NCBI RefSeq assembly: GCF_900580675.1
Contig: NZ_UTBG01000001.1
Coordinates: forward strand, 1-64,000
From: Pseudomonas viridiflava
Lineage (GTDB): Bacteria > Pseudomonadota > Gammaproteobacteria > Pseudomonadales > Pseudomonadaceae
Length of the DNA: 64,000 bases
Reading direction: 5' to 3'
Shown here piece after piece: positions 24,973 to 33,853 of the stretch. The notes beneath the pieces were generated by a model. The model did no database searches and was not told where the DNA came from. It saw only the letters and a program-made list of their open reading frames with translations. Numbering within the stretch: position 1 is the stretch's first letter; the number at the start of each line of letters is the position of its first letter. A program made the position numbers and the translations under genes.

Positions 24973-25977
24973 CTACCGCAGCCCATCGCGAAACTGCCCC
25001 GGCGTCATTCCCGTCCAACGCTTGAACGCGCGGTTGAAACTGCTGGTATCGGCAAACCCCAGCAAGTGGCTGATCTCGGCCAATGAGCACTGCGGATCGC
25101 GCAAATGCAACAACGCCAGATTCTCCCGGCACTCATTGAGCAACGCGTCAAACCGGCACCCTTCATCCGCCAGGTGCCGCTGCAGGCTGCGCAGGCTCAG
25201 GTGCAAGGCCTGGGCGATTCGTTCGGCACTCGGCTCACCTTCGGGCAGTTGCGCCTCGATGGCGGCGCGCACCTTGCGTTCCCAGGTCAGCGGTTGCAGC
25301 TGCGCGAGGGTGCGCTTGAGCACGGTTTCGTTGTGTTCGGCCAGCTCAGGGTTGGCGTCGTCCAGGTGGCTGTCGAAGTCGTGGGCGGCGAATTCGAGGC
25401 GGTCTTCCTCGGCGCCAAAAAATACCGGCGCGCGAAACACCGTGTGCCACGGTTTCGGGTCGGCCGGCTCCGGCCTGCGCAGGTACACCGCCAGCGGCGC
25501 GTAGTCGCGGCCGAGGCGGTTGCGGCAGGTGCGTACATAGATCGCGGCGAAGGCGTCGATGGCTTCCAGGGCTGGCGCCGGGCTGCCCGGGGGTTGCAGC
25601 AGGCGAAAGCGATAGCGTTCGCCCTCGCGGCTCAGTTCCAGCACCAGGGCGTCGCTGACCACCTGGTGATAACGCACGATGCGTTCGAACACTTCCCGCA
25701 GGCTGCCGCTGGCCACCAACGCATAACCCAACGCATGAAAGGTGGTGGGGCTGACAAACCGCGACACGCGCAAACCAATCGCCGGATCCCCGCTGGCCTG
25801 CACCGCCAGCGCCCACAGGCGTGTGGTGGCCGACAGCGGGTAGCGCGCGTTGGGGTCATCCATCTGCTGCGGGTCGAGCCCGGCTTGCGCGCACAGTGCG
25901 CCACTGTCGAGGCCCAGGGCGTCGAGCTGCTTGCGCAGGGCGCGGGTCCAGCTGGCGAGGGAGGTGGGTTCGGTCAT
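24973..25977 (-). CDS. AraC family transcriptional regulator
   Basis: A 334-residue regulator. The N-terminal ligand domain (about 1-220) is of the type found before AraC domains in fatty-acid and virulence regulators (PLSATTRLWALAVQASGDPAIGLRV). The AraC DNA-binding domain is at about 235-334 (two helix-turn-helix units, SLRSLQRHLADEG and EISHLLGFADTSSFNRAFKRWTG). It is divergent from the desaturase gene with a 100-base gap, so it probably controls it. Confidence 0.9.
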   Translation of the reverse strand: MTEPTSLASWTRALRKQLDALGLDSGALCAQAGLDPQQMDDPNARYPLSATTRLWALAVQASGDPAIGLRVSRFVSPTTFHALGYALVASGSLREVFERIVRYHQVVSDALVLELSREGERYRFRLLQPPGSPAPALEAIDAFAAIYVRTCRNRLGRDYAPLAVYLRRPEPADPKPWHTVFRAPVFFGAEEDRLEFAAHDFDSHLDDANPELAEHNETVLKRTLAQLQPLTWERKVRAAIEAQLPEGEPSAERIAQALHLSLRSLQRHLADEGCRFDALLNECRENLALLHLRDPQCSLAEISHLLGFADTSSFNRAFKRWTGMTPGQFRDGLR

Positions 25978-26077
25978 GACGATTGGCGCTTGCAGTCAAC
26001 AGGTTGGCGTGTGGGGCTAGCGTCCTGCGCAACGGCCTGGTGCAGGATGTCAGCATCGATAACCAGAGGATGGAAGC

Positions 26078-27172
26078 ATGGACGGTACTTCTGCAAGTCC
26101 CCAACAGATGAATGCGCAACAGCGCTCGGCACATATCCGCGAAGTGGTGCTCGCCGAAGGCGTCAGGTTGCGCCAGCAACACCCCTGGCTGCTGCACCAG
26201 GACGCGCTGGGCGCGGGCATTCTGGCCTTTGCCTTGCTGGGCATGCTCGGTTCGGCGGCGCTGTATATCACCGGCCATATGGCCTGGTGGGCGTGCCTGT
26301 TGCTCAATGCGTTTTTCGCTTCGCTGACCCACGAACTGGAACACGACCTGATCCACAGCATGTACTTTCGCAAGCAGCGCCTGCCGCACAACCTGATGAT
26401 GGGCCTGGTGTGGCTGGCACGGCCGAGCACCATCAACCCGTGGATTCGCAGGCATCTGCACCTCAACCATCACAAGGTGTCGGGCACCGAGACCGATATG
26501 GAAGAACGCGCCATCACCAACGGCGAGCCCTGGGGTTTTGCGCGGTTATTGATGGTCGGCGACAACGTCATGTCGGCGTTTATTCGCATGCTGCGCGCCA
26601 AGACCTGGGGTCACAAACTGAAGATTCTCAAGCGCTCACTGCTGGTGTACGCACCGCTGGCGCTGCTGCATTGGGGCGCGTGGTACATTTTCCTCGGCTT
26701 CCATGCGGCCAATGGCATCGCCAGCCTGATGGGCGCGCCCATCGACTGGTCCGCCGGCACCTTGCAGATGATGCACTTCATCGACATCGCCGCCGTGGTG
26801 ATCATCGGCCCTAACGTGTTGCGCACCTTTTGCCTGCACTTTGTCAGCTCCAACATGCACTACTACGGCGACGTGGAACTGGGCAATGTGATCCAGCAAA
26901 CCCAAGTGTTGAACCCGTGGTGGATGTGGCCGTTGCAGGCGTTCTGCTTCAACTTCGGCAGCACCCATGGCATCCATCACTTTGTGGTGAAGGAACCGTT
27001 CTACATCCGCCAGATGACGGCCAACGTGGCGCATAAAGTCATGGCCGAGATGGGCGTGCGCTTCAATGATTTCGGGACGTTTGCGCGGGCCAATCGGCTT
27101 GGGTTTCCAGCGCCGACAGCGTCTCGATCAGCGCCTTCGCCGCAGGCGACAAGCGCACCCCAGCGCGGCTGA
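26078..27172 (+). CDS. Membrane fatty acid desaturase-like di-iron protein
   Basis: A 364-residue membrane protein of the fatty acid desaturase/hydroxylase superfamily. Histidine clusters are HELEHDLIH, HLHLNHH and HGIHH, and helices lie near 48-90, 205-225 and 250-270. The substrate is not evident. It is divergent from an AraC regulator. The last 37 codons (from 27063) overlap the 3' end of the convergent LysR gene on the other strand, and the tail they encode (rich in Pro, Ser and Ala) looks non-conserved. Confidence 0.85.
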   Translation: MDGTSASPQQMNAQQRSAHIREVVLAEGVRLRQQHPWLLHQDALGAGILAFALLGMLGSAALYITGHMAWWACLLLNAFFASLTHELEHDLIHSMYFRKQRLPHNLMMGLVWLARPSTINPWIRRHLHLNHHKVSGTETDMEERAITNGEPWGFARLLMVGDNVMSAFIRMLRAKTWGHKLKILKRSLLVYAPLALLHWGAWYIFLGFHAANGIASLMGAPIDWSAGTLQMMHFIDIAAVVIIGPNVLRTFCLHFVSSNMHYYGDVELGNVIQQTQVLNPWWMWPLQAFCFNFGSTHGIHHFVVKEPFYIRQMTANVAHKVMAEMGVRFNDFGTFARANRLGFPAPTASRSAPSPQATSAPQRG

Positions 27173-27998
27173 TCACCCCGCAGCGGTTGTTCAGGCTCTC
27201 CAGGGCGTGGGGCAGGTTGCGCCAATGCAATACGTGCAACTCGCCCTTGGCGAAGGCATCGACGAACGCTTCTTCAGCGCCCAGACCGATGGCATCCGAC
27301 TGCCGCACGATGGTGGCCAGCGCGGTCAACTGTTCCAGCTCGATAGCGGGCGCAAAGTCGAGGCGCCCACTGAGGTTCGCCAGCAGTTTGCGAATGCCGG
27401 GCGCGATCAATGGCGTGGCCAGCGGGTAGCCGAACAGGTCGTTGGTGGACAGGCTGTCCTTGGCCAGCAGCGGGTGCCCGTCGCGGCAGAAAAACACGCT
27501 GCGGCGCGGCGCCAGGGCCTGGGTCTGGAAGTTCGGGTCGGCTTCGAAGTGGCGCACATCGGCGATAAAAAATTCGATCTCTTCGCGGCTCAGGCTGCGC
27601 CCGAGTTTTTCCCAGTTATCCACCTGCAACGCGGTGCGCACCTTGGGGTAGGCGGTGATGAACCGCGCCATGGCCTGGGGCACCAGGTTCACCGCGGCCA
27701 CCGCATCGCTGCCAAATCGCACCTCGCCGGCGTCAAGTTTGGTCATGCGCGTGACTTCATGGCTGAGCAGCGCTGCGCCTTGCACCAGGCTCAAGGCGTG
27801 TTGCAGCACCACTTGGCCTTCCGGGGTGGGGCGTAGGTCTTTATTGGCACGGTCCACCAGCACGCAGCCGAATTCCTGCTCCAGGCCCTGGATGCTGCGG
27901 CTGAACGCCGGCTGGGTGATGCCCATCGCGTCGGCGGCGCGCACGAAACTGCGGTGCTCGTTCAGCGCGATGAAGTAGCGCAGTTGGCGAAGGTCCAT
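27063..27998 (-). CDS. LysR family transcriptional regulator
   Basis: A 311-residue regulator. The N-terminal winged helix (1-60) reads LRQLRYFIALNEHRSFVRAA, then ITQPAFSRSIQGLE, and a periplasmic-binding-protein-like effector domain follows (about 90-300). Its 3' end overlaps the desaturase gene by 110 bases on the opposite strand. No divergent partner is close on its 5' side; the next gene, an MFS transporter on the same strand, ends 97 bases upstream. The target is unknown. Confidence 0.9.
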   Translation of the reverse strand: MDLRQLRYFIALNEHRSFVRAADAMGITQPAFSRSIQGLEQEFGCVLVDRANKDLRPTPEGQVVLQHALSLVQGAALLSHEVTRMTKLDAGEVRFGSDAVAAVNLVPQAMARFITAYPKVRTALQVDNWEKLGRSLSREEIEFFIADVRHFEADPNFQTQALAPRRSVFFCRDGHPLLAKDSLSTNDLFGYPLATPLIAPGIRKLLANLSGRLDFAPAIELEQLTALATIVRQSDAIGLGAEEAFVDAFAKGELHVLHWRNLPHALESLNNRCGVISRAGVRLSPAAKALIETLSALETQADWPAQTSRNH

Positions 27999-28095
27999 GG
28001 GGTGCCCGGCATCCTGTAGGGGAACCGGGATTTTAAGGGGGCGGCTTATTCCGTCAATGAAGCTTTGCTGTTTTATCTAGACCTTAAAGGCATAT

Positions 28096-29265
28096 CTATA
28101 GAGCGGGCACCGGGCGATAGGTTGCCGGGCTGAACACGCGCGTGACTACCAGCATCGCCACCACCGTCACCGTCAGCACCACCCAGGCGCTGACAAAGTT
28201 GCCGGTCAGCTCACGCAGCCAGCCGGTCAGCCACGGCGAAAGGGCATTGATCAGGAAACCCACGCCTTGCACGAAGGCCGCCAGCTGCCCGGCCTGGCGC
28301 GGGTCGCGATGGTGGTCGAGGGTCAGCAGCAGGCTCAGCGCGAAACACGCACCCAGGCCGAAACCGCACAGGGCCACCCACACATGCGGGTATTCCAGCG
28401 GCGCGAAAATCAGGCCCAGGTAACCCACGGTCTGCGCCAGCAGGCTGATGCCGAGCAGAGGGCGGCGGTCGATCCCGCGTTGCGCCAGCACCGGCATCAG
28501 CAGCGCGGCGATCACTTGGAAGAGGGTCATGAACGCGAGCAACGATCCGCTGGCCAGCACGCCCCAACCCAGTTGCTGATAGTAGGCCGGCAGCCACGCC
28601 ACCATGCTCATATAGCCGCAGTTCACCAGCCCGAAATACAGCGCCAGCAGCCAGGCGCGACGGTTGCGCAGGCCCTGGAAAGCAGGCACTACGTGCGGGT
28701 TTCTGGCGGCGCCCAGCGGCAGCCAGGCCCACAGCAGCAATGCGCCCAACGCCGGCAACAGCCACACGCCGAGCCCGGCCTGCCATTGCTGGAAGTGCGT
28801 GGCGACTACTGGGCTAAGCAGCGCCGCCAGCCCGCCACCGGCCATCAGCGAGGCCGAATACACGCCCATCGCCACCGGCACGCGGTGATGAAACTCGCGC
28901 TTGATCATCGCAGGCACTAGCGCCTGGATCAGCGCCACCCCGGCGCCACCCAGCAAGGCCGTGACCAGCAGCGCCGACGCCTGGCCCATCAGCCAACGCG
29001 CCAGGCAGGCCAACAGAATCATCATCAGGCCCAGGGCGATGCCGCGCCGTTCGCCGAGGCGCGCTTCCACGCGCACGCCGACCAAGGCCACCAGGCCCAT
29101 GCACACCACGGGCAAGCTGGTGAGCAAGGCACTGCTCTGGAAACTCAGGCCGGTGGCCTGGCGAATCTCGCCGAGCAACGGGCTGATGGAGCTGAGGATC
29201 GGCCGCAGGTTCAGGCCCAGCACGACCAGCAGGCCCCAGCCGGCGAGGGATTTATTCAGGGTCAT
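28096..29265 (-). CDS. MFS transporter, CynX/NimT-like
   Basis: A 389-residue transporter with about 12 helices. The first helices carry LNLRPILSSISPLL, typical of the CynX (cyanate)/NimT group. A conserved GERRGIALGLMM loop lies between helices 2 and 3. It overlaps the deaminase gene by 14 bases, so the two are one operon. A purine- or pyrimidine-related substrate would fit the neighbour, but that is inference. Confidence 0.88.
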   Translation of the reverse strand: MTLNKSLAGWGLLVVLGLNLRPILSSISPLLGEIRQATGLSFQSSALLTSLPVVCMGLVALVGVRVEARLGERRGIALGLMMILLACLARWLMGQASALLVTALLGGAGVALIQALVPAMIKREFHHRVPVAMGVYSASLMAGGGLAALLSPVVATHFQQWQAGLGVWLLPALGALLLWAWLPLGAARNPHVVPAFQGLRNRRAWLLALYFGLVNCGYMSMVAWLPAYYQQLGWGVLASGSLLAFMTLFQVIAALLMPVLAQRGIDRRPLLGISLLAQTVGYLGLIFAPLEYPHVWVALCGFGLGACFALSLLLTLDHHRDPRQAGQLAAFVQGVGFLINALSPWLTGWLRELTGNFVSAWVVLTVTVVAMLVVTRVFSPATYRPVPAL

Positions 29266-29713
29266 GCAGGGCTTTCCACTGGTGGTAAAGCGGGGTCATG
29301 GCCGCGTCCGGCAGGTGCTTGATCGGCAGGCGTTGCTCGCCGACCGGCAAGCCGACCTGTTGCCCAATGGCCGCTGTGGACAGGCCGAACGGCTCGGCCA
29401 TCTCATTGCTCGCGGCAAACACCACGCGCTCCACGCCGCACAGGTACATGGCGCTCAGGCACATCGGGCAGGGTTGGCCGCTGGCGTAGATCACACAACC
29501 ATCCAGGCGCGTGCCCAGTTGTTGGCTGGCGGCGCGGATCGCCAGCAGCTCGGCGTGGGCGGTGGGGTCCTGGGTCAGGTGAATCTCATTGACGGCACCT
29601 ACCAGTACTTCGCCATGGCGCACCAGCACGGCGCCAAACGGCCGGCCGCCTTGGGCCACGTTGGTTCGGGCAAGGTCGATGGCGCGTTGCAGGTGCTGTT
29701 GATCGTCGGTCAT
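29252..29713 (-). CDS. Nucleoside/guanine deaminase-like zinc enzyme
   Basis: A 153-residue cytidine-deaminase-fold protein. The zinc site is complete: His53 and catalytic Glu55 in TAHAELLAIR, Cys82 and Cys85 in PCPMCLSAMY. Length and motifs fit guanine or related nucleobase deaminases, not TadA (no tRNA-binding tail). It is first in an operon with the MFS gene and divergent from a LysR gene, the likely regulator. Confidence 0.88.
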   Translation of the reverse strand: MTDDQQHLQRAIDLARTNVAQGGRPFGAVLVRHGEVLVGAVNEIHLTQDPTAHAELLAIRAASQQLGTRLDGCVIYASGQPCPMCLSAMYLCGVERVVFAASNEMAEPFGLSTAAIGQQVGLPVGEQRLPIKHLPDAAMTPLYHQWKALHDPE

Positions 29714-29819
29714 GGGAGGCCCCTTGGCAGGATGGAGGGGTGAAGTATGGGCAGCTGCCGAGGTATTCTGAAATTAAATATAACCATGCCAACCAGTGGA
29801 AAATGGAATGGTGACTTTG

Positions 29820-30671
29820 ATGTTCGACCCCGTGTTATTGCGCAGCTTTGTCGCCGTGGTGGACTGCGGCAACTTCACCCGCGCCGCCGAGCGCCTGCAC
29901 TTGACCCAGTCCACCGTCAGCCAGCAGATCCGTCGTCTGGAAGAGGCAGTGGCCTGCCAGTTGCTCGACCGTGACCAGCGCCGCGTGGTTGCCACCGCCG
30001 AGGGTGAACGGTTGTTGGCTTACGCGCGGCGCATTCTCGCGCTGCACGAAGAAGCGGCCGATGTGTTGATCAACCAGCAAAGTGACGGCGTGCTGCGCCT
30101 GGGCGTGCCGGAAGACTTCGCCGCCGAACGCCTGATGCCGTTGCTGTCAGCCTTTGTGCAAGCGTTTCCGCGGGTTCGCCTGGAAGTCACCAGTGGCCTC
30201 GGGCCTGAGTTGCAGCGTCAGTACCGAAGCGGTGAATTCGATATTTTGCTGGTCAAGCAGATGGGCGACAGCGCCGACTGCGTGGCGTCGTGGCCGGAGC
30301 CGTTGTGCTGGGTCGACAGCCGCAGCACGCCGTCGCTGGGGCGCGACCCGTTGCCGCTGGTGGCTTTTCCGGTCGGTGGCCTGTACCGCAACGAAATGCT
30401 GCAGCACCTGGAAATGCACGGTTGGCGTTGGCGCATCGGCTATTCCAGCGCGAGCCTGGCCAGTGTGTGTTCGGCAGTCGCGGCCGGCTTGGGTATCAGT
30501 TTGCTGCCGCGACGCGTGGTGCAAGCCGGGCATGTGGTGTTGGCGGCTGACAGCGGCTTACCGGCGGTACAGGGCGTGCGGCTGGCGCTGTATGGCCGCA
30601 GCGGCCTGGGTGCGGCGGGGCAGAGTTTGCAGCGACAATTGCTCGAATTGTGCGCAAACAGCCCTGGCTGA
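29820..30671 (+). CDS. LysR family transcriptional regulator
   Basis: A 283-residue regulator. The winged helix reads LLRSFVAVVDCGNFTRAAERLHLTQSTVSQQIRRLE without gaps against the family (two adjacent parts), and the effector domain runs to about 280. ATG 29820 is preferred as the usual LysR start; ATG 29808 and GTG 29796 are in frame and possible. It is divergent from the deaminase-MFS operon, with about 106 bases between starts, which suggests local control of that operon. Confidence 0.9.
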   Translation: MFDPVLLRSFVAVVDCGNFTRAAERLHLTQSTVSQQIRRLEEAVACQLLDRDQRRVVATAEGERLLAYARRILALHEEAADVLINQQSDGVLRLGVPEDFAAERLMPLLSAFVQAFPRVRLEVTSGLGPELQRQYRSGEFDILLVKQMGDSADCVASWPEPLCWVDSRSTPSLGRDPLPLVAFPVGGLYRNEMLQHLEMHGWRWRIGYSSASLASVCSAVAAGLGISLLPRRVVQAGHVVLAADSGLPAVQGVRLALYGRSGLGAAGQSLQRQLLELCANSPG

Positions 30672-30910
30672 CGATGCTTTTACTGAATATTTTTTATGCC
30701 TGAAAAGCATTGAAAACCGAGGCCTGCGCGCCAGGCCCCGCAGGCCTTGGGCTTGGCGTGTCCGCCTGTTTCGTTTATTCAGTTTGGATCTATCTATAAC
30801 TTTAAAGATTACTTTAAGAGATAAGCGTCTGGCCCCGATGATTCAGCCCTCGACGGCCTCCCAGGCAGGCCTGTCGGTTTTTTGTTTCAAAAACCGTAGG
30901 GAGTGAATCA

Positions 30911-31729
30911 ATGGGCAATGTCCAGACCGCCGCCAGTGCACACGAGGCGCAATGGCGCCAGGCACCGAGTGGTGAGTTGGTCGACCTTGGCCGGCCGCAC
31001 CGCGCGCCGTTGGGGCAGTTGCGTACGCAGAAAACTCCACAGCGTTTTTCCAGTCGCCGCGAAGGGATTCTGCTCGGTTTGCTGGTGTTGGCCCTGCACG
31101 GTGCGGTGATTTATTGGGTGAGCCAGAAGCCCACCCCGGTGCTGCCGATTGTGCCGCCGGAAATCCCGCCGATGACCATTGAATTTTCCCGGCCGGCGCC
31201 GCCGGTGGTGGAACCGCCGCCGCCTGTGCCGCCACCGCCGCCACCTCCTGTGGTCGAGCCGCCGCCCCCCGTGGTGGATGAGTTGGCCGCGAAGCCCGCG
31301 CCGCCCAAACCGATTCCTAAACCCAAGCCGAAGCCGAAGCCGGTGCCGAAGCCTGAGCCAAAACCGGCACCCAAGGCCGTCGAACAACCGCCCGCGCCAC
31401 CCACACCGGCTCCGCCTGCGCCTGTTGCGCCGCCTGCACCGGCCCCGGTTACGCCGGCTTCGGCCAACGCGGCATACCTGAAAAACCCGGCGCCGGAGTA
31501 CCCGTCACTGGCTCAGCGCCGCGGCTGGGAAGGCACGGTGTTGCTCAGGGTCCACGTGCTGGCCAGCGGCAAGCCGGGCGAGATCCAGATCCAGAAAAGC
31601 AGCGGTCGCCAGCCACTCGACGACGCTGCACTGACCGCCGTGAAGCGTTGGAGCTTCGTGCCGGCCAAGCAGGGCGATGTGGCCCAGGACGGCTGGGTCA
31701 GCGTACCGATCGATTTCAAGATTCACTAA
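30911..31729 (+). CDS. tonB: TonB energy transducer
   Basis: A 272-residue protein that passes proton-motive force from ExbBD to outer-membrane receptors. It has an unusually long cytoplasmic N-terminus (about 50 residues) and one signal-anchor helix (about 52-70). A long Pro/Lys periplasmic spacer follows (about 78-180, with PKPKPKPKP and VEPPPP runs), then the TonB C-terminal domain (about 190-272, NPAPEYPSLAQRRGWEGTVLL). The extended N-terminus and following exbB-exbD recall P. aeruginosa TonB2 (PA0197). AGGGAG precedes the start. Confidence 0.93.
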   Translation: MGNVQTAASAHEAQWRQAPSGELVDLGRPHRAPLGQLRTQKTPQRFSSRREGILLGLLVLALHGAVIYWVSQKPTPVLPIVPPEIPPMTIEFSRPAPPVVEPPPPVPPPPPPPVVEPPPPVVDELAAKPAPPKPIPKPKPKPKPVPKPEPKPAPKAVEQPPAPPTPAPPAPVAPPAPAPVTPASANAAYLKNPAPEYPSLAQRRGWEGTVLLRVHVLASGKPGEIQIQKSSGRQPLDDAALTAVKRWSFVPAKQGDVAQDGWVSVPIDFKIH

Positions 31730-31783
31730 CTATTGCGCTGCGGTGTGTTGCACACGCCGCGACCTGTTCAGAGGGAAAACATC

Positions 31784-32503
31784 ATGGCATTAGCATCTCC
31801 ACTTGAATCCATCGAAAGCGCGGTGATCTGGCTGCTGGTGGTCTTTTCGGTCGCGACCTGGGGCCTGGCCCTGCTCAAGGGCGTGCAGTTTGGTCGGCTT
31901 AAGGCTCAGGATCGCAAGTTCCACAAACAGTTCTGGGCGGCGTCGAGTCTCGACTCAGCCGCCGAGCTGGCGGAAACCCGGCCGGGCGCCGCTGCCCGCG
32001 TGGCCCAGGCCGGTTATGCGGCGATCCAGGTTGGCGAGGCGCCCCATGCGGCTGACCTGAGCCAGGCGATCAACCATCAGGACCGCCTCGAACGCGCCTT
32101 GCGCCAGCAAATCGTGCGTGAGCGCCGTTCCCTGGAAACCGGCTTGGCCGTGGTCGCCAGTATCGGCAGCACCTCGCCGTTTATCGGCCTGTTCGGCACC
32201 GTGTGGGGGATCATGGAAGCGCTCAAGGGCATCAGCGCGGCCGGTTCCGCCAGCCTGGAAACCGTGGCCGGGCCGATTGGTGCGGCCCTGGTAGCCACCG
32301 GTGTCGGTATTGCCGTCGCGGTGCCTGCGGTGCTGGTCTACAACTATTTCCTGCGTCGCCTGAAGCTGACGGCGGCGGACCTGGATGACTTTGCCCACGA
32401 CTTCTACAGCCTGGCGCAGAAGAATTCCTTCCGCGTGCTGCTGCACCCGGCCCTGACCAAAAATACCGCCGGCACCGCGCAAAAAGTGAAGGAGGCATCC
32501 TGA
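31784..32503 (+). CDS. exbB: TonB-system proton channel subunit ExbB
   Basis: A 239-residue inner-membrane protein with three helices (about 12-30, 135-155 and 170-195), including SIGSTSPFIGLFGTVWGIM and the GPIGAALVATGVGIAVAVPAV helix. ATG 31784 follows GAGGG; the frame is open to 31733 but without a site. It forms the proton channel with ExbD, whose start is one base after the ExbB stop. Confidence 0.95.
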   Translation: MALASPLESIESAVIWLLVVFSVATWGLALLKGVQFGRLKAQDRKFHKQFWAASSLDSAAELAETRPGAAARVAQAGYAAIQVGEAPHAADLSQAINHQDRLERALRQQIVRERRSLETGLAVVASIGSTSPFIGLFGTVWGIMEALKGISAAGSASLETVAGPIGAALVATGVGIAVAVPAVLVYNYFLRRLKLTAADLDDFAHDFYSLAQKNSFRVLLHPALTKNTAGTAQKVKEAS

Positions 32504-32504
32504 C

Positions 32505-32906
32505 ATGGCCTTCTCCACGCAAGACAGTGATGAGGTGCTGAGCGAGATCAACGTCACACCACTGGTGGACGTGATGCTGGTGCTGCTGGTGGTATTCATC
32601 GTGACTGCGCCGCTGCTGACCAACGCGATCCCGATCAACCTGCCCAAGACCGAGGCCGTGGCGCCGGTGGAGCAGAAGGACCCGCTGGTAGTGAGCATCG
32701 ACGGCGCCGGCAAACTGTTTATCAACAAGGACGAAATCCAGCCGGACCTGCTGGAATTCAACCTGCAGGCGGCGAAGGCCAAGGACCCCGATGTGCGGGT
32801 GCAACTGCAGGCTGACGATGGCGTGAATTACGGCGAAGTGGCGCGAGCCATGGCGTCTATCGAGCGCGCGGGGATTACCAAGCTGTCGGTGATTACCGCA
32901 CGTTAA
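32505..32906 (+). CDS. exbD: TonB-system subunit ExbD
   Basis: A 133-residue protein with one membrane helix (about 17-42). The essential Asp is in TPLVDVMLVLLVVFI. A periplasmic domain follows (NLPKTEAVAP, LFINKDEI). It is the last gene of tonB-exbB-exbD and is followed by a terminator. Confidence 0.95.
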   Translation: MAFSTQDSDEVLSEINVTPLVDVMLVLLVVFIVTAPLLTNAIPINLPKTEAVAPVEQKDPLVVSIDGAGKLFINKDEIQPDLLEFNLQAAKAKDPDVRVQLQADDGVNYGEVARAMASIERAGITKLSVITAR

Positions 32907-32931
32907 GTTTCAAAAGCCTCGACAATTTTTT

Positions 32932-32965
32932 GGCCGTCTCCTTGGCAGGGTGCGGCCTTTTTTTT
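32932..32965 (+). terminator. Rho-independent terminator after exbD
   Basis: GGCCG and CGGCC enclose a 16-base loop, followed by eight T. The stem is short but the T run is strong. Confidence 0.7.
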
Positions 32966-33011
32966 GCGTGGGATTCAGGCAGCGCGGAAATCTCGATAGA
33001 GAATCGGGTTA

Positions 33012-33105
33012 GTGTGGGAGCGGGCTTGCTCGCGAATGCGCTGTGTCAGTTGATGAATTTGGTGGCTGACAGACCGCATTCGCGAGCAAGCCCGCTCCCA
33101 CATTT
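33012..33105. repeat. REP inverted pair
   Basis: GTGTGGGAGCGGGCTTGCTC and GAGCAAGCCCGCTCCCACA arms are separated by about 55 bases. It lies in the 316-base gap between exbD and the hydrolase gene, which also holds the exbD terminator and an AT-rich promoter area near 33120-33180. Confidence 0.9.
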
Positions 33106-33222
33106 TGGTACCCGGCGTTAATGAGATTTTGGTTATTAATAAATAGCTTCTTATTCCTTAACGAATATAACACCCGTCCCTATACTGGTCAGCAACGTCA
33201 AACGCTGCAGGAGGGCACACCC

Positions 33223-33804
33223 ATGCACAGCGAGTCGATTCGTTATCTGATCGTGCCGGGCTGGCAAGGATCGCCAGAAGATCATTGGCAAAGTCATTGG
33301 CAGAACAGCCTGCCCAACAGCGCCCGCGTGGAGCAGGCCGATTGGCTGACCCCGCGCCGCGAAGACTGGGTGGCCGCGTTGGCCGAGGCCATCGCCGCCG
33401 ACAGCACCCCGGTGATCCTGATCGCCCACAGCCTGGGCTGCATCACCGTGGCCCATTGGGCCGCCAGCGCACCGCTGCAGTTTCTGCGGCAGGTACGCGG
33501 CGCCTTGCTGGTGGCGCCGGCCGATGTCGAACGCCCGGCGTGCTCTCCCGCCTTGCGCAACTTCGCGCCGATCCCGACCGACCTGCTGCCGTTTCCCAGC
33601 CAAGTCGTCAGTTCCGACAACGACAGCGCCGTCAGCGCCCCTCGGGCCCTGGAGTTGGCACGCAACTGGGGGGCCGAAGCCGGGATTCTCTCGGGGGCCG
33701 GACATATCAATGTGAAGTCCGGGCACCAGCGCTGGGAGCAGGGGTTCGCCTACCTCTATCGTCTGCAAAGCCGCCTCGAGCATCACGCCCGGCGCACCGC
33801 CTGA
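33223..33804 (+). CDS. RBBP9/YdeN-type serine hydrolase
   Basis: A 193-residue small alpha/beta hydrolase. The family start YLIVPGWQGSPEDHWQSHW, nucleophile Ser70 in IAHSLGC, and the His in GAGHINVKSG are present. It is cytoplasmic, with no signal peptide. ATG 33223 follows AGGAGGG. The same gene type follows tonB2-exbB1-exbD1 in P. aeruginosa (PA0201), so the link with the TonB unit is conserved, though a REP and a terminator separate them here. The substrate is unknown. Confidence 0.88.
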   Translation: MHSESIRYLIVPGWQGSPEDHWQSHWQNSLPNSARVEQADWLTPRREDWVAALAEAIAADSTPVILIAHSLGCITVAHWAASAPLQFLRQVRGALLVAPADVERPACSPALRNFAPIPTDLLPFPSQVVSSDNDSAVSAPRALELARNWGAEAGILSGAGHINVKSGHQRWEQGFAYLYRLQSRLEHHARRTA

Positions 33805-33853
33805 TATTTTTTAAACGCCCTGTCCCTGAGTGGATTTGGGGCGGGAGCCTGCC

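Noticed and set aside
25105..26814. 569-residue plus-strand ORF across the AraC gene and into the desaturase gene
   Set aside because: It spans two real genes in the wrong frame and strand and crosses their shared promoter.
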